A DNA stretch of 64,000 nt from a virus: IMG/VR virus record IMGVR_UViG_3300023184_004051, positions 1 through 64,000 of that record; one strand, written 5' to 3'. The position numbers and the translations under genes are program-made. Within the stretch, counting starts at the first letter, position 1, and every line of letters starts with the position of its first letter. Under the pieces are notes generated by a model. The model was not told the DNA's origin, made no database searches, and saw nothing but the letters and a program-made list of their open reading frames with translations. This document shows, piece after piece, positions 38,494 through 46,352 of the stretch.

Positions 38494-39497
38494 AATCAAC
38501 CATCCTTCTAGGCGATGTTCGGAAGCGCCTTTTGGAAATCCCTGACGAGACAATCCAAACCGTAATCACCTCCCCGCCTTACTTTGGCTTACGGGACTAT
38601 GGGGTAGACGGTCAGATAGGTTTGGAAAAATCACCTGAGGACTTCGTGGATGCACTTGTTGAGTTGTTCCGTGAAGTCCGCCGTGTGCTGAAATCTGATG
38701 GAACAGTCTGGCTCAACTTGGGCGACAGTTATTGGGGCGGTAAGGGTCAGTCTGCGAATGGCGGTGCTGAACACCAAGCGGAGAGAGCGAAGCGTGGCGC
38801 AAGCCTCAACCAAGCGCATCAAACGCTCGGTGGTAAAAACCAAACCCGACCAACCGACGGGAAACACCACACCATCAAGCCCAAAGACCTCATCGGCATC
38901 CCGTGGCGTGTCGCTTTTGCCCTACAGGATGACGGCTGGTATTTGCGCTCAGACATCATTTGGTCAAAACCGAACCCAATGCCTGAAGCAATGAAAGACC
39001 GGCCTACAAAGGCTCACGAGTATCTGTTCTTGCTTTCCAAATCACCAAAGTATTACTACGACCACAATGCCATCAGAGAACCGCTTAGTGAGGCCACAAA
39101 AAAGCGTGACCTTGCCCCAAGGGGGCGCTCCCAAAATGGAGGCGGTAGTGAAAAGAGTATGGCTGGATATTCTTACACACCCGAACTTGGAAATATGACG
39201 AGCAACCCACTAGGGCGCAACCGCCGTTCGGTTTGGAGCATCAACACAAAACCATTCAAGGGCGCTCACTTTGCGGTAATGCCCGAAGCCCTTGTAGAGC
39301 CGTGTGTCCTTGCCGGTTCAGCACAGGGGGACACAGTTCTTGACCCCTTTATGGGAAGCGGAACGGTTGCTGTTGTGGCGAACCGTTTTGGAAGGAACTT
39401 CGTGGGAACCGAACTCAACCCTGCATATGCTGAAATCGCCAAGACGAGGATTGTGGATGCAGCCCCCTTACTCAATGAGGTGAACATCGTTGACTAA
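38490..39497 (+). CDS. DNA methyltransferase, SPPY type (copy 1)
   Basis: A 335-residue N4/N6 DNA methyltransferase. Motif IV is SPPY (VITSPPYFGLRDYG, about 27-40), typical of N4-cytosine enzymes and some adenine enzymes. Then TVWLNLGDSYWGG, GWYLRSDIIWSKPNPMPE, and motif I DPFMGSGTVAVVA near 290. GTG 38490 overlaps the C5-methyltransferase stop (GTGA). A paralogous enzyme follows directly. Both share KPFKGAHFAVMPEALVEPCV. Two TAGTGAAA/TTTTGGAA words occur in the coding sequence. Confidence 0.88.
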   Translation: MKSTILLGDVRKRLLEIPDETIQTVITSPPYFGLRDYGVDGQIGLEKSPEDFVDALVELFREVRRVLKSDGTVWLNLGDSYWGGKGQSANGGAEHQAERAKRGASLNQAHQTLGGKNQTRPTDGKHHTIKPKDLIGIPWRVAFALQDDGWYLRSDIIWSKPNPMPEAMKDRPTKAHEYLFLLSKSPKYYYDHNAIREPLSEATKKRDLAPRGRSQNGGGSEKSMAGYSYTPELGNMTSNPLGRNRRSVWSINTKPFKGAHFAVMPEALVEPCVLAGSAQGDTVLDPFMGSGTVAVVANRFGRNFVGTELNPAYAEIAKTRIVDAAPLLNEVNIVD

Positions 39498-40593
39498 TGC
39501 CCGTATCCTCATTGGCGATGCCCGCAAGCGTCTTGCTGAAATCCCTGATGGCTCAGTTCGTTGCGCCGTGACTTCACCACCCTATTTTGGATTGCGTGAC
39601 TACGGGACTTCAGATTACGAAGGTGGCGACCCGAACTGCGAACACACGATTTCAGCGACAGATGCGGATGGGAAAGCGGTCTTTGCCGAGCGTGTGACCC
39701 GTGGTGATAGGTCTGCTTGCCTGAAGTGTGGGGCTACCCGTGTTGACAGCCAAATGGGTTTGGAACAAACTCCTGCCGCCTATGTTAGTGAAATGGTTGG
39801 CTTGTTCCGTGAGGTCAAGCGTGTTCTTGCTGATGACGGAACCCTGTGGCTCAACCTCGGAGACTCCTATGCGGGAGGTGGTGGTGGAAACTACAACAAG
39901 ACCGGCATCTCCCAAGCGGGCGGTCAGCACATCGCCAATGTCCGCAATCGCCCAGATTGGTTGCAAAACGCTGGTGTAAAGCCGAAGGACTTGATGGGTG
40001 TTCCTTGGCGAGTGGCTCTCGGATTACAGCAAGACGGTTGGTACCTCCGCAGCGACATCATTTGGCACAAGCCCAATCCGATGCCTGAGAGCGTCACCGA
40101 CAGGCCGACCAAAGCCCACGAGTATGTCTTTCTCCTTTCCAAATCACCTAAATACTTCTACGACTACGAAGCGGTCAAAGAGGATGGCGTGATGCCCGCC
40201 GGATACAAAGCGGCAAAGGGAAGTGCTGAAAGGTATGGGATGGAGGGCGTGAACGCTCGACCACCGGAATACAAGGTCTATGACGGGAAGCGGAACCGCA
40301 GGTCGGTTTGGACAATAAACACCAAGCCGTTCAAGGGAGCGCATTTTGCCGTGATGCCAGAGGCGTTGGTGGAACCGTGCGTCTTGGCAGGCTCGGAAAT
40401 CGGGGATACGGTGCTTGACCCTTTCACCGGAAGTGGGACTGTAGCCGTCGTAGCAATGCGTTTTGGAAGGCACTTCATCGGCACAGAACTGAACCCTGAG
40501 TATGGTGAAATCGCTCGCACACGGATTGAGGGCGACCAACCTCTAATGAACAATGTTGTTTTGGACTTCAGCACAAAGGCGACAAATGACTGA
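39490..40593 (+). CDS. DNA methyltransferase, SPPY type (copy 2, with zinc insertion)
   Basis: A 367-residue paralogue of the preceding enzyme: SPPYFGLRDYG, DGTLWLNLGDSYAGG, GWYLRSDIIWHKPNPMPE, INTKPFKGAHFAVMPEALVEP and DPFTGSGTVAVVA are shared nearly word for word. It differs by an insert of about 40 residues after SPPYFGLRDYG that contains NCEH and CLKCGA, a likely zinc site. TTG 39490 overlaps the previous stop by 8 bases; an ATG nearby is in another frame. Two specificities from one duplicated gene are likely. Confidence 0.86.
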   Translation: MTNARILIGDARKRLAEIPDGSVRCAVTSPPYFGLRDYGTSDYEGGDPNCEHTISATDADGKAVFAERVTRGDRSACLKCGATRVDSQMGLEQTPAAYVSEMVGLFREVKRVLADDGTLWLNLGDSYAGGGGGNYNKTGISQAGGQHIANVRNRPDWLQNAGVKPKDLMGVPWRVALGLQQDGWYLRSDIIWHKPNPMPESVTDRPTKAHEYVFLLSKSPKYFYDYEAVKEDGVMPAGYKAAKGSAERYGMEGVNARPPEYKVYDGKRNRRSVWTINTKPFKGAHFAVMPEALVEPCVLAGSEIGDTVLDPFTGSGTVAVVAMRFGRHFIGTELNPEYGEIARTRIEGDQPLMNNVVLDFSTKATND

Positions 40594-40771
40594 ACTCAAC
40601 GAAGGCGAGAAGCGGCTGGTTGGTTTGGAAGTAGGCCCACAGTTCAGCGCAAAAATCTATGAGGAAGTTGACTATTCCTTCCACATTGTTTTCACTAGCG
40701 ACGACTTTGCTAGCCTTGCCGAAGCCCAAGGCTTCATTGAGCGTGTGGCGAAAGGATTACGGAATGTCTAA
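40586..40771 (+). CDS. Small hypothetical protein (61 aa)
   Basis: A 61-residue protein beginning MTELNEGEKRLVGLEVGPQFSAKIYEE. It overlaps the preceding methyltransferase stop by 8 bases. A strand-helix pattern (YSFHIVFTSDDFASLAEAQGFIERV) suggests a small alpha/beta domain. A TTTCACTA word falls in it. No family recognised. Confidence 0.5.
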   Translation: MTELNEGEKRLVGLEVGPQFSAKIYEEVDYSFHIVFTSDDFASLAEAQGFIERVAKGLRNV

Positions 40772-40934
40772 GTGTGCGAACACCAAACACAAATGGATTG
40801 TGATGACGATGGCGGGGAATGGGAACAAGGTCTTTATCACCTGTAGCCTCTGCCCAGAGCGGTTCCCGTTTGGCGTTGAGCAGAATGGCGTTCGTTTCAC
40901 CGGAAAACTCCCACAGAAATACTTGGTTGACTGA
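40764..40934 (+). CDS. Small zinc-ribbon protein (56 aa)
   Basis: A 56-residue protein with two Cys pairs (KCANTKHKW... and ITCSLCPERF), a likely zinc ribbon. It overlaps both neighbours (ATG inside the previous gene; TGATG at the end). Such small ribbons in phage early regions often bind DNA or RNA polymerase; here that is inference. Confidence 0.5.
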   Translation: MSKCANTKHKWIVMTMAGNGNKVFITCSLCPERFPFGVEQNGVRFTGKLPQKYLVD

Positions 40935-41197
40935 TGCGTAAGAAAGCCCTTCAAGAACAAGTTGCCGAAAATCAGCAGACCATCAAAGCATTGGTTCGTC
41001 AGAATGAAGTCCTCACGATTGCCGGAAGTGAGATGCGGGTCATCATTGGTGAAAAGAATGATGAGTTAGCCGTCTACAAAAAGGCGTTCCAAAACGCGGC
41101 AGGGCGCTTGGCCGCTCACAACGGAGTTTCACCTGACGATGCCTCGGCGTTCGCTGCACAACTCCTTCAAGATGTGGTTCTCAATCCTGAGTTCTAA
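40934..41197 (+). CDS. Coiled-coil hypothetical protein (87 aa)
   Basis: An 87-residue protein with a heptad-patterned N-terminal half (QEQVAENQQTIKALVRQNEVL...) and a helical C-terminus (NGVSPDDASAFAAQLLQDV). The ATG overlaps the upstream stop (TGATG). A TTCCAAAA word lies within it in a GCGTTCCAAAACGC inverted repeat. No family recognised. Confidence 0.5.
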   Translation: MRKKALQEQVAENQQTIKALVRQNEVLTIAGSEMRVIIGEKNDELAVYKKAFQNAAGRLAAHNGVSPDDASAFAAQLLQDVVLNPEF

Positions 41198-41276
41198 GAT
41201 GTTTCAGCAAAGGCCCTGTTTCAGGGGGGATGAAACAAACCTTGCTCTCTTTCACCAACAGGGATAGGATTTGGCT

Positions 41277-41414
41277 ATGAGTGAAACCGTTGAGTTATGT
41301 GGGGCTTGCGGCGCTGCGGTTGAGGAAGTTCTTGGCGAACTTCGTCATCAGCGCACCCGAGCCAAAGCCTGCGACCTTGATGACCCCTCTAGCCTGAGCG
41401 CCCAAAGAAAGTAG
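41277..41414 (+). CDS. Tiny leaderless Cys-pair protein (45 aa)
   Basis: A 45-residue protein beginning MSETVELCGACGAAVEEV, with one C-x-x-C pair near the N-terminus. TAGGAT (41265-41270) is followed by exactly six bases and the ATG, the same leaderless signature as the first gene. No family recognised. Confidence 0.55.
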   Translation: MSETVELCGACGAAVEEVLGELRHQRTRAKACDLDDPSSLSAQRK

Positions 41415-41463
41415 TAGATGTCTAGTTTCGTTTGAGTTTTGGAAGTAGCATCAGGCTCATCTA

Positions 41464-41865
41464 GTGAAAAGGATGCCTGTGCTTCTGAACGGAGACAACT
41501 ACACCACACGAACGGGCAACGATGTTGTTCGATACATCTCGTGGCATTGGAAACAGTTGGGCTATCCGCCTTCCATCCGCACCATTGGCAAAGCCGTCGG
41601 TATCAGCAGTACCTCGACAATGCAACAGGTTCTCAAAGATTTGGAACGGCAGGGCAAGATTATCCGTGACCCCTATCACCGGAGCGTGAAAGTGGTGAAC
41701 GGAAAGACCCCCGAAGTCTGCGAGCACGATTGGCGCACCCAAGATACAAGTGCTGGAATAATCCGTGTCATCTGCGTAGCCTGTTTCCGTGAGACTGAGT
41801 TTGAGTTTCAGCCCGACCCTGAGCAACCTTCAACTTGGATGCGTTTCGTGGGTGAAGTGCAGTAA
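41464..41865 (+). CDS. Winged-helix (LexA-like) DNA-binding protein
   Basis: A 133-residue protein starting at GTG 41464 (ATG 41473 is the alternative). The N-terminal half (VVRYISWHWKQLGYPPSIRTIGKAVGISSTSTMQQVLKDLERQGKIIR) matches the LexA DNA-binding winged helix. The second half has CEHDW and VICVACF, a likely zinc site, instead of the LexA protease domain. A TAGCAT -10 follows a TTTTGGAA word (41437-41444). It is a candidate transcriptional repressor or switch. Confidence 0.75.
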   Translation: MKRMPVLLNGDNYTTRTGNDVVRYISWHWKQLGYPPSIRTIGKAVGISSTSTMQQVLKDLERQGKIIRDPYHRSVKVVNGKTPEVCEHDWRTQDTSAGIIRVICVACFRETEFEFQPDPEQPSTWMRFVGEVQ

Positions 41866-41921
41866 AGCGACAGGGGTGTGATAACATCATTACAGCAACC
41901 CCCCTACAAGGAGTGGCAACT

Positions 41922-42179
41922 ATGTCCGAACCATTAGACGTTCTCGTAGACCGCGTTCACAAGGCACTTGTTCACGATGCCTACGAAACGAACGACATCA
42001 CCAGCCTGCTCAACATCGTGCTTCGTCAGAAAGACACGATTGGCGAGTTGGCCGCCGACAATCAGCGCCTCACCGAGGCTCTTGGCATTGCCGGTCAGCA
42101 CATTGAGAAGTTGGAAGGCAAGTTGGACTCTATTGAGCCAATGACCCACCTCGTTCAGTATGCCGAGGGTAGCAACTGA
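41922..42179 (+). CDS. Coiled-coil hypothetical protein (85 aa)
   Basis: An 85-residue protein beginning MSEPLDVLVDRVHKALVHD, with a heptad region (IGELAADNQRLTEALGIAGQHIEKLEGKLDSI). AAGGAG (41908-41913) is the ribosome site. The leader has an AGGGGT/ACCCCCCT pairing and a TAACAT -10 (41882-41887). The stop overlaps the next ATG. Function unknown. Confidence 0.55.
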   Translation: MSEPLDVLVDRVHKALVHDAYETNDITSLLNIVLRQKDTIGELAADNQRLTEALGIAGQHIEKLEGKLDSIEPMTHLVQYAEGSN

Positions 42180-42448
42180 TGTTCAGCAAAAAACTGAAGT
42201 GGTCGGAACTTGACAACTTTGGGCAGCGTGAGGCAAAGGATGACCCTTTCACCTTTATTGCGTGGCAGGGCAAGGAATACGCCGAACTGCGTCTTATCCG
42301 TCGTGACAACGAGGGTGGCATCATCGTCTACCTGCAAGATTTCAGTATCTACTGCCGTGACTTGCAAGCGGCGATGAGGCTTGCTGAAAAGGTCAACAAA
42401 GCCCTCCGCAAATCACGGGAATACAACAAGTTCCAAACCCTGTTCTAA
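42179..42448 (+). CDS. Hypothetical protein (89 aa)
   Basis: An 89-residue basic protein beginning MFSKKLKWSELDNFGQREAKDD. The pattern of strands (FTFIAWQGKEYAELRLIRR, GGIIVYLQDFSIYC) followed by a basic helix (RLAEKVNKALRKSREY) suggests a small alpha/beta nucleic-acid-binding fold. It overlaps the previous stop. Not recognised. Confidence 0.5.
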   Translation: MFSKKLKWSELDNFGQREAKDDPFTFIAWQGKEYAELRLIRRDNEGGIIVYLQDFSIYCRDLQAAMRLAEKVNKALRKSREYNKFQTLF

Positions 42449-42474
42449 TCCTTGCCTTCGAGGTATCACCTTGC

Positions 42475-42480
42475 TAGGAT
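42475..42480 (+). promoter_or_regulatory. Leaderless promoter -10 (TAGGAT)
   Basis: TAGGAT plus six bases (GGCTTG) precedes the ATG at 42487. Confidence 0.55.
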
Positions 42481-42486
42481 GGCTTG

Positions 42487-43302
42487 ATGTCATCCACCCC
42501 TCTGTATCTCGGCCCTAAGCCCGACGGTGTTTCACCAAGCCGAGTGAACCAGATTGAGACTTGCCCTCGGCAATACCAATACAGTTCAGTGGAGAGACTT
42601 CCCGAAGCCAAAAAAATGGCGACCTATCGGGGGACTGTGTTCCACGCCATTTTGGAAACAGTGTTCCTCCGAACTGCTGAAAACCCCGAACTGCGAACGA
42701 TTGACTACACGCTGGATGTAATGCGTGAGATGTTGCCCGAACTTGTCAGTGACGAGATTGCTGCTGAAATGGAACTTGATGAGATTGCTCGTCAGGTGTT
42801 CACCCGTGACCTCGCCAAATACATCCGCACCTACTTCACGATGGAGAACCCTGCTGAAATCCAAAGCGAGGGTATCGAAATCAGGTTGGATTTGGATATG
42901 GGTGGGTTTGGACTGCGTGGCATCCTAGACCGCCTAGACCGTGATGCTGATGGCTCCCTCGCCATTGTGGACTACAAGACCGGCAAAGTGCCTCAGGACA
43001 AATACAAGGCTTCAGCACTCCTTCCTGCCAAAATCTACGCCTACCTGTGCGAGCAAGTCTTAGGTGAACGCCCCAAGCAAATCCGCTTGCTCTATGTGCA
43101 GTTTGGAAAAACCCTCACGGTTGATGTCACTGATGCTGATGTTGCCTATGCTGAAAAGCGGGTTCGTGAAGCGTGGGAAAAGATTGACGGCTGGTATGAA
43201 AGCGGTCACTTCCCTGCCATCAGAAACAACCTCTGCGACAAGTGGTGTTCGTTCAGGAACATCTGTCCGCTCTACTCCACAGCCGACGACTACCCGTTCT
43301 AA
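42487..43302 (+). CDS. Cas4/RecB-like PD-(D/E)XK nuclease with Fe-S cysteines
   Basis: A 271-residue nuclease of the Cas4/AddB-like class. The conserved His is in YRGTVFHAILE (about 47-57), and the PD-(D/E)XK site is GILDRLDRDADGSLAIVDYKTGK (about 140-162). Cysteines at C26 and C250, C254, C260 match the four-cysteine Fe-S site of these exonucleases. No cas genes or CRISPR array lie nearby, so a role in phage recombination or host DNA breakdown fits better than CRISPR adaptation. ATG 42487 is leaderless. Confidence 0.85.
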   Translation: MSSTPLYLGPKPDGVSPSRVNQIETCPRQYQYSSVERLPEAKKMATYRGTVFHAILETVFLRTAENPELRTIDYTLDVMREMLPELVSDEIAAEMELDEIARQVFTRDLAKYIRTYFTMENPAEIQSEGIEIRLDLDMGGFGLRGILDRLDRDADGSLAIVDYKTGKVPQDKYKASALLPAKIYAYLCEQVLGERPKQIRLLYVQFGKTLTVDVTDADVAYAEKRVREAWEKIDGWYESGHFPAIRNNLCDKWCSFRNICPLYSTADDYPF

Positions 43303-43307
43303 AGAGC

Positions 43308-43363
43308 GGTTGGGTGTGCTGAAAACACTCAACGGTTGACAAATCCAAAACAGCCCCTACTCT
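43308..43363 (+). promoter_or_regulatory. Hairpin plus strong promoter of the capsid operon
   Basis: GTTGGGTGT/ACACTCAAC (about 43308-43334, one wobble) could terminate the upstream gene. TTGACA (43336-43341), 16 bases, TACTCT (43358-43363) follows as the promoter. The leader contains a GGGT/ACCC hairpin and ends with AAGGAG before the GTG at 43421. Confidence 0.6.
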
Positions 43364-43420
43364 TAGAACTGTCAAGACCATTGGGTGTCATACCCGTGGT
43401 AAAGGTCGTAAGGAGTAAGA

Positions 43421-44197
43421 GTGGCACGCAAACTAGTGAAACTCAACATCAAGGAGACATCGGGTGTTGACCACCCGGCGCATCTCACTGAGGGTTGGGT
43501 AGTAATGAAGTCTGCAACTCCCTCCGATGTGACTGCGGTTCTTGACGAACTGCGCTTTGACGATGAGGTGGGTTCGCCTACTGAAATCGTTGAGGCTTCC
43601 AAGTCGGTATCCACCGATGAGGTAATCACAACCCCTGTTTCCAAGGAGGAAACTATGTCTTTCACCCCAGAGGTGTCGGCCCCAGAGGTCGTCATCATTC
43701 CTGAGGCTGCGAGCGAGGCTGAAATCATCAAGGCTATGCCTGCGGCAATCCGCAAGATGCTTGACGACGCTTCAGCAAACGCTGACGCAGCACTCCGTAA
43801 GGCCGCTGCAAGTGAAGCCGCCCTCATTGCCGAGCGTGAGGCTCGCGCCGACGAGGCCGCTGTTATCAAGGCTTCGCAATGGTCGCACCTTACCTTTGAC
43901 CCATCCATCGTCGGCCCTGCGCTTCGTCGCCTTGCTGAGTCCGATGGTGTTCTTGCGAACGAAATCGTGAAGGCACTTGACAGCGCCAACGAACTCGCCG
44001 CAACCAACGCAGTTTTCACTGAGGTCGGTTCAGAAGCCCCTGTTGCTGCTGACGACGCTTTCAGCAAGATGGAGAGCCTTGCCAAGTCACTCGTGGCTGA
44101 CGGCGTTGCCCCTTCGTTTGAGAGCGCCCTTATGTCAGTTGCTCAGAGCAACCCTGACCTCTACACCGCTTACATCAACGAAAAGGCAGGTCGCTAA
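43421..44197 (+). CDS. Scaffold-like capsid assembly protein
   Basis: A 258-residue protein upstream of the capsid genes. It starts with VKLNIKETSGVDHPAHLTEGWVVMKS, a signature seen on actinophage capsid assembly proteins, and continues as an acidic, helical, Ala/Glu-rich body with a C-terminal LAKSLVADGVAPSFESALMSVA...NPDLYTAY. Helical, acidic proteins at this position are typical scaffolds. GTG 43421 has AAGGAG upstream. A TAGTGAAA word overlaps the first codons. Confidence 0.65.
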   Translation: MARKLVKLNIKETSGVDHPAHLTEGWVVMKSATPSDVTAVLDELRFDDEVGSPTEIVEASKSVSTDEVITTPVSKEETMSFTPEVSAPEVVIIPEAASEAEIIKAMPAAIRKMLDDASANADAALRKAAASEAALIAEREARADEAAVIKASQWSHLTFDPSIVGPALRRLAESDGVLANEIVKALDSANELAATNAVFTEVGSEAPVAADDAFSKMESLAKSLVADGVAPSFESALMSVAQSNPDLYTAYINEKAGR

Positions 44198-44649
44198 TGG
44201 CTTGGGAACAAAATCCATACGCAGTCAAGATTTCACTGGTCGCTAACGGTGACCTTTCGTCATCGCAATACAAGTTCGTGAAGTTGGATGGAAACGTGCT
44301 TACCGGCACTCCTGCCTGCGTTGTCGCTACCGCCGCAACGGACTACTGCATCGGCATCCTTCAGAACCAGCCTAAGAGCATCACCTCAGGTGGTTTCACT
44401 AACTACGGTGAGGCCGAAGTGACCATCTCGGGTATCACGAAGGTTGTTGCAGGTGCAACGAACATCGCCATCGGCGCTCGTTTGTCGGTTGACTCATCGG
44501 GTCGTGCCGTTCCTGTGACTGCCGCTGCCGCAACTACCAACTCCAAGTACATCTTTGGTACCGCACTCACGGCTTCGGGAAGTTCGGGAGCCACTGGAGA
44601 CATCATCACGATGGTCGTTTCCACCACCGCCGCCGTCTTGTCGGCATAG
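44197..44649 (+). CDS. Capsid cement/decoration protein (DUF2190-like)
   Basis: A 150-residue Ala/Thr/Gly-rich protein with the beta-rich pattern of DUF2190-type capsid decoration proteins: CIGILQNQPKSITSGG, VTISGITKVVAG, IAIGARLSVDSSGRAVPV and a final TGDIITMVV. Start ATG overlaps the scaffold stop. Its codon choice is strongly biased, consistent with a highly expressed virion component. Directly followed by the major capsid gene. Confidence 0.75.
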   Translation: MAWEQNPYAVKISLVANGDLSSSQYKFVKLDGNVLTGTPACVVATAATDYCIGILQNQPKSITSGGFTNYGEAEVTISGITKVVAGATNIAIGARLSVDSSGRAVPVTAAAATTNSKYIFGTALTASGSSGATGDIITMVVSTTAAVLSA

Positions 44650-44667
44650 TCAGGAAAGGACTAGAAA

Positions 44668-45675
44668 ATGCCATCACCTAACGTAAACAACGTTCACATT
44701 GACGCAATCTTGACCAACATCTCGGTTGCGTACTTGCAGAACACCAACAACTTTGTCGCTGACAAGGTTTTCCCAATCGTCCCTGTGGACAAGAAGTCAA
44801 ACATCTACTTCAAGTACACGAAGGATGACTGGTTCCGTGACGAGGCTCAGCGTCGTGCTGATGGAACTGCCTCGGCAGGTTCCGGCTACGGCTTGACCAC
44901 CGACAACTACCTTGCGGATGTCTACGCATTTCACAAGGACATCGGTGACCAGACCCGCGCCAACGCCGACAACCCTCTCAACCCGGATATGGAAGCGACG
45001 CAGTTCGTCACCCAACGCCTCCTTCTCCGTCGTGAGGTTCAGTGGGCCGCCGACTACTTCACCTCCGGTATTTGGGGAACCAACATCACGGGTGTCGCAT
45101 CATCAACCAACTCCGCACCTGCCGCAACGCAGGCTGTGAAGTGGAGCGACTACACCACGGGTGTCACCTACACCTCAAACCCAATCGTGGATGTTGAGTT
45201 GGGCAAGACCACCGTGCTTCAGAACACCGGATTTGAGCCGAACACGCTTGTTCTCTCTTACGCCGTGTTCCAAAAGTTGAAGGCTCACCCAATCCTTGTT
45301 GACCGCTACAAGTACACCCAAGCCGGTGCAATCGTGACCGAGGACTTGCTCGCTGCCCTGTTCGGCATTGACCGTGTTCTCGTCGCAAAGGCTGTTGTCA
45401 ACCCATCCAACGAAGGTCAGACCGCCGCGTCTTACAGTTTCACGGCTGGAAACAACGCCCTGCTCTGCTACGTTGCCCCGAACCCGGGTCTTATGACCCC
45501 ATCAGCCGGATACACCTTTATGTGGACTGGCGTTTCGGGTGGCCTCGGTACGACGGTTGGCGTTAGCCGCTTCCGTATGGAGGAACTGAAGGCAGACCGA
45601 GTTGAAGGTGAAATCGCCTTTGACAACAAGGTTGTCGCCGCAGACCTCGGCTACTTTTGGACTAGTATTATCTAA
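44668..45675 (+). CDS. Major capsid protein
   Basis: A 335-residue protein in the right place and size for the HK97-fold major capsid protein. The N-terminus (NISVAYLQNTNNFVADKVFPIVPVDKKSNIYFKY) and the helix-strand pattern (DYFTSGIWG, VLSYAVFQKLKAHPIL, RVLVAKAV) recall capsid proteins of actinophages. GGAAAGGA precedes the ATG. It is followed by a clear terminator. The highest codon bias in the window is consistent with the most abundant virion protein. Confidence 0.8.
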   Translation: MPSPNVNNVHIDAILTNISVAYLQNTNNFVADKVFPIVPVDKKSNIYFKYTKDDWFRDEAQRRADGTASAGSGYGLTTDNYLADVYAFHKDIGDQTRANADNPLNPDMEATQFVTQRLLLRREVQWAADYFTSGIWGTNITGVASSTNSAPAATQAVKWSDYTTGVTYTSNPIVDVELGKTTVLQNTGFEPNTLVLSYAVFQKLKAHPILVDRYKYTQAGAIVTEDLLAALFGIDRVLVAKAVVNPSNEGQTAASYSFTAGNNALLCYVAPNPGLMTPSAGYTFMWTGVSGGLGTTVGVSRFRMEELKADRVEGEIAFDNKVVAADLGYFWTSII

Positions 45676-45695
45676 GCCAGAAGTTGCAGTCAGTG

Positions 45696-45731
45696 AAATC
45701 CCCTCGGCCTTCGGGTCGGGGGGATTTTGCT
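45696..45731 (+). terminator. Rho-independent terminator after the major capsid gene
   Basis: AAATCCCC (45696-45703) pairs with GGGGATTT (45720-45727), with a GC-rich inner stem around CTTCGG, and the right arm runs into a TTTT tract. It lies 20 bases after the stop. Confidence 0.8.
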
Positions 45732-45740
45732 TTGTGGTGA

Positions 45741-45746
45741 TACGAT
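45741..45746 (+). promoter_or_regulatory. Leaderless promoter -10 (TACGAT)
   Basis: GTGATACGATTTC, seven bases to the ATG at 45754. The same GTGATACGATTTC sequence precedes the ATG at 46095. Confidence 0.6.
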
Positions 45747-45753
45747 TTCCTTT

Positions 45754-46056
45754 ATGGAAAACGAACCCATTTACCGCATTATGCACCTGTGTCAGTTTGG
45801 TGGAAAGACTTATGCCGAAGGCGACACCATCCGCTTCTCCGAGATGACAAGCCACGAATACAACTGGGGCAACGCTTACGGCCACATCCAAGAGGTTGTT
45901 GCTGAACCTGAAGCCGTTGAGGAAGTTGCTGAAGTCGAGCCAGAGGCAGTTTTGGAAATCAAGTCAGTCGAGAGCGTTGAGGTTGAGAAGCCTGTCGCCG
46001 CCAAATCACCAGCCAAGAAGCCTGCGACTAAGACGGTCAAGCGAGCAACCAAGTAG
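45754..46056 (+). CDS. Hypothetical protein with Lys/Ala-rich tail (100 aa)
   Basis: A 100-residue protein. The N-terminal half (MENEPIYRIMHLCQFGGKTYAEGDTIRFSEM) is a compact domain. The C-terminal half is an acidic stretch (EPEAVEEVAEVEPEAVLEIKS) followed by a basic tail (AAKSPAKKPATKTVKRATK), as in head-completion or neck proteins. It has its own leaderless promoter. Possible head-tail or capsid accessory protein. Confidence 0.55.
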   Translation: MENEPIYRIMHLCQFGGKTYAEGDTIRFSEMTSHEYNWGNAYGHIQEVVAEPEAVEEVAEVEPEAVLEIKSVESVEVEKPVAAKSPAKKPATKTVKRATK

Positions 46057-46082
46057 GAAGTCGTATTGCGCGCATAGCGTGA

Positions 46083-46088
46083 TACGAT
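46083..46088 (+). promoter_or_regulatory. Leaderless promoter -10 (TACGAT) with TTTCACTA spacer
   Basis: TACGAT plus six bases (TTCACT) precedes ATG 46095. The TTTCACTA word (46088-46095) overlaps both -10 and start codon, as it does for the first gene at 580. Confidence 0.6.
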
Positions 46089-46094
46089 TTCACT

Positions 46095-46352
46095 ATGTCG
46101 CTAAAGGATGCCGAGCAACGACTAGAGCAGGTATTCACCTGCAAGTTTGTTGACTTCCACGAGGGATTAGACAAAGACGACCAAACGACTTTTGCTCGTT
46201 GGGTTGGTGAAATCAAGCCCGCAGGTTGGATTTCCCGTGTCGTGACTGCCGACGGAAAACACCTCAACGAAAAGACCCTCAAACGGCACTTAGATGGGCA
46301 ATGCAAATGCCCCGAGAACACCATCCACAAGGGGGTTTATCGTGGCGCTTGA
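46095..46352 (+). CDS. Small hypothetical protein (85 aa)
   Basis: An 85-residue protein beginning MSLKDAEQRLEQVFTCKFVDFHEG. The C-terminus (GQCKCPENTIHKGVYRGA) has two cysteines. It overlaps the next gene start by 11 bases. It reads as a small helical domain with possible DNA-binding helix (EKTLKRHLDG). No family recognised. Confidence 0.5.
   Translation: MSLKDAEQRLEQVFTCKFVDFHEGLDKDDQTTFARWVGEIKPAGWISRVVTADGKHLNEKTLKRHLDGQCKCPENTIHKGVYRGA

Noticed and set aside
41087-41094. GCGTTCCAAAACGC as an operator
   Set aside because: It lies inside a coding frame and is explained as one more copy of the TTCCAAAA word.
42487-43302. A CRISPR-associated cas4 locus
   Set aside because: No other cas genes or repeat array lie nearby.
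43421-44197. The 258-residue protein as a second protease
   Set aside because: It shares an N-terminal phrase with phage head proteins but has no protease motif; scaffold is a better fit.
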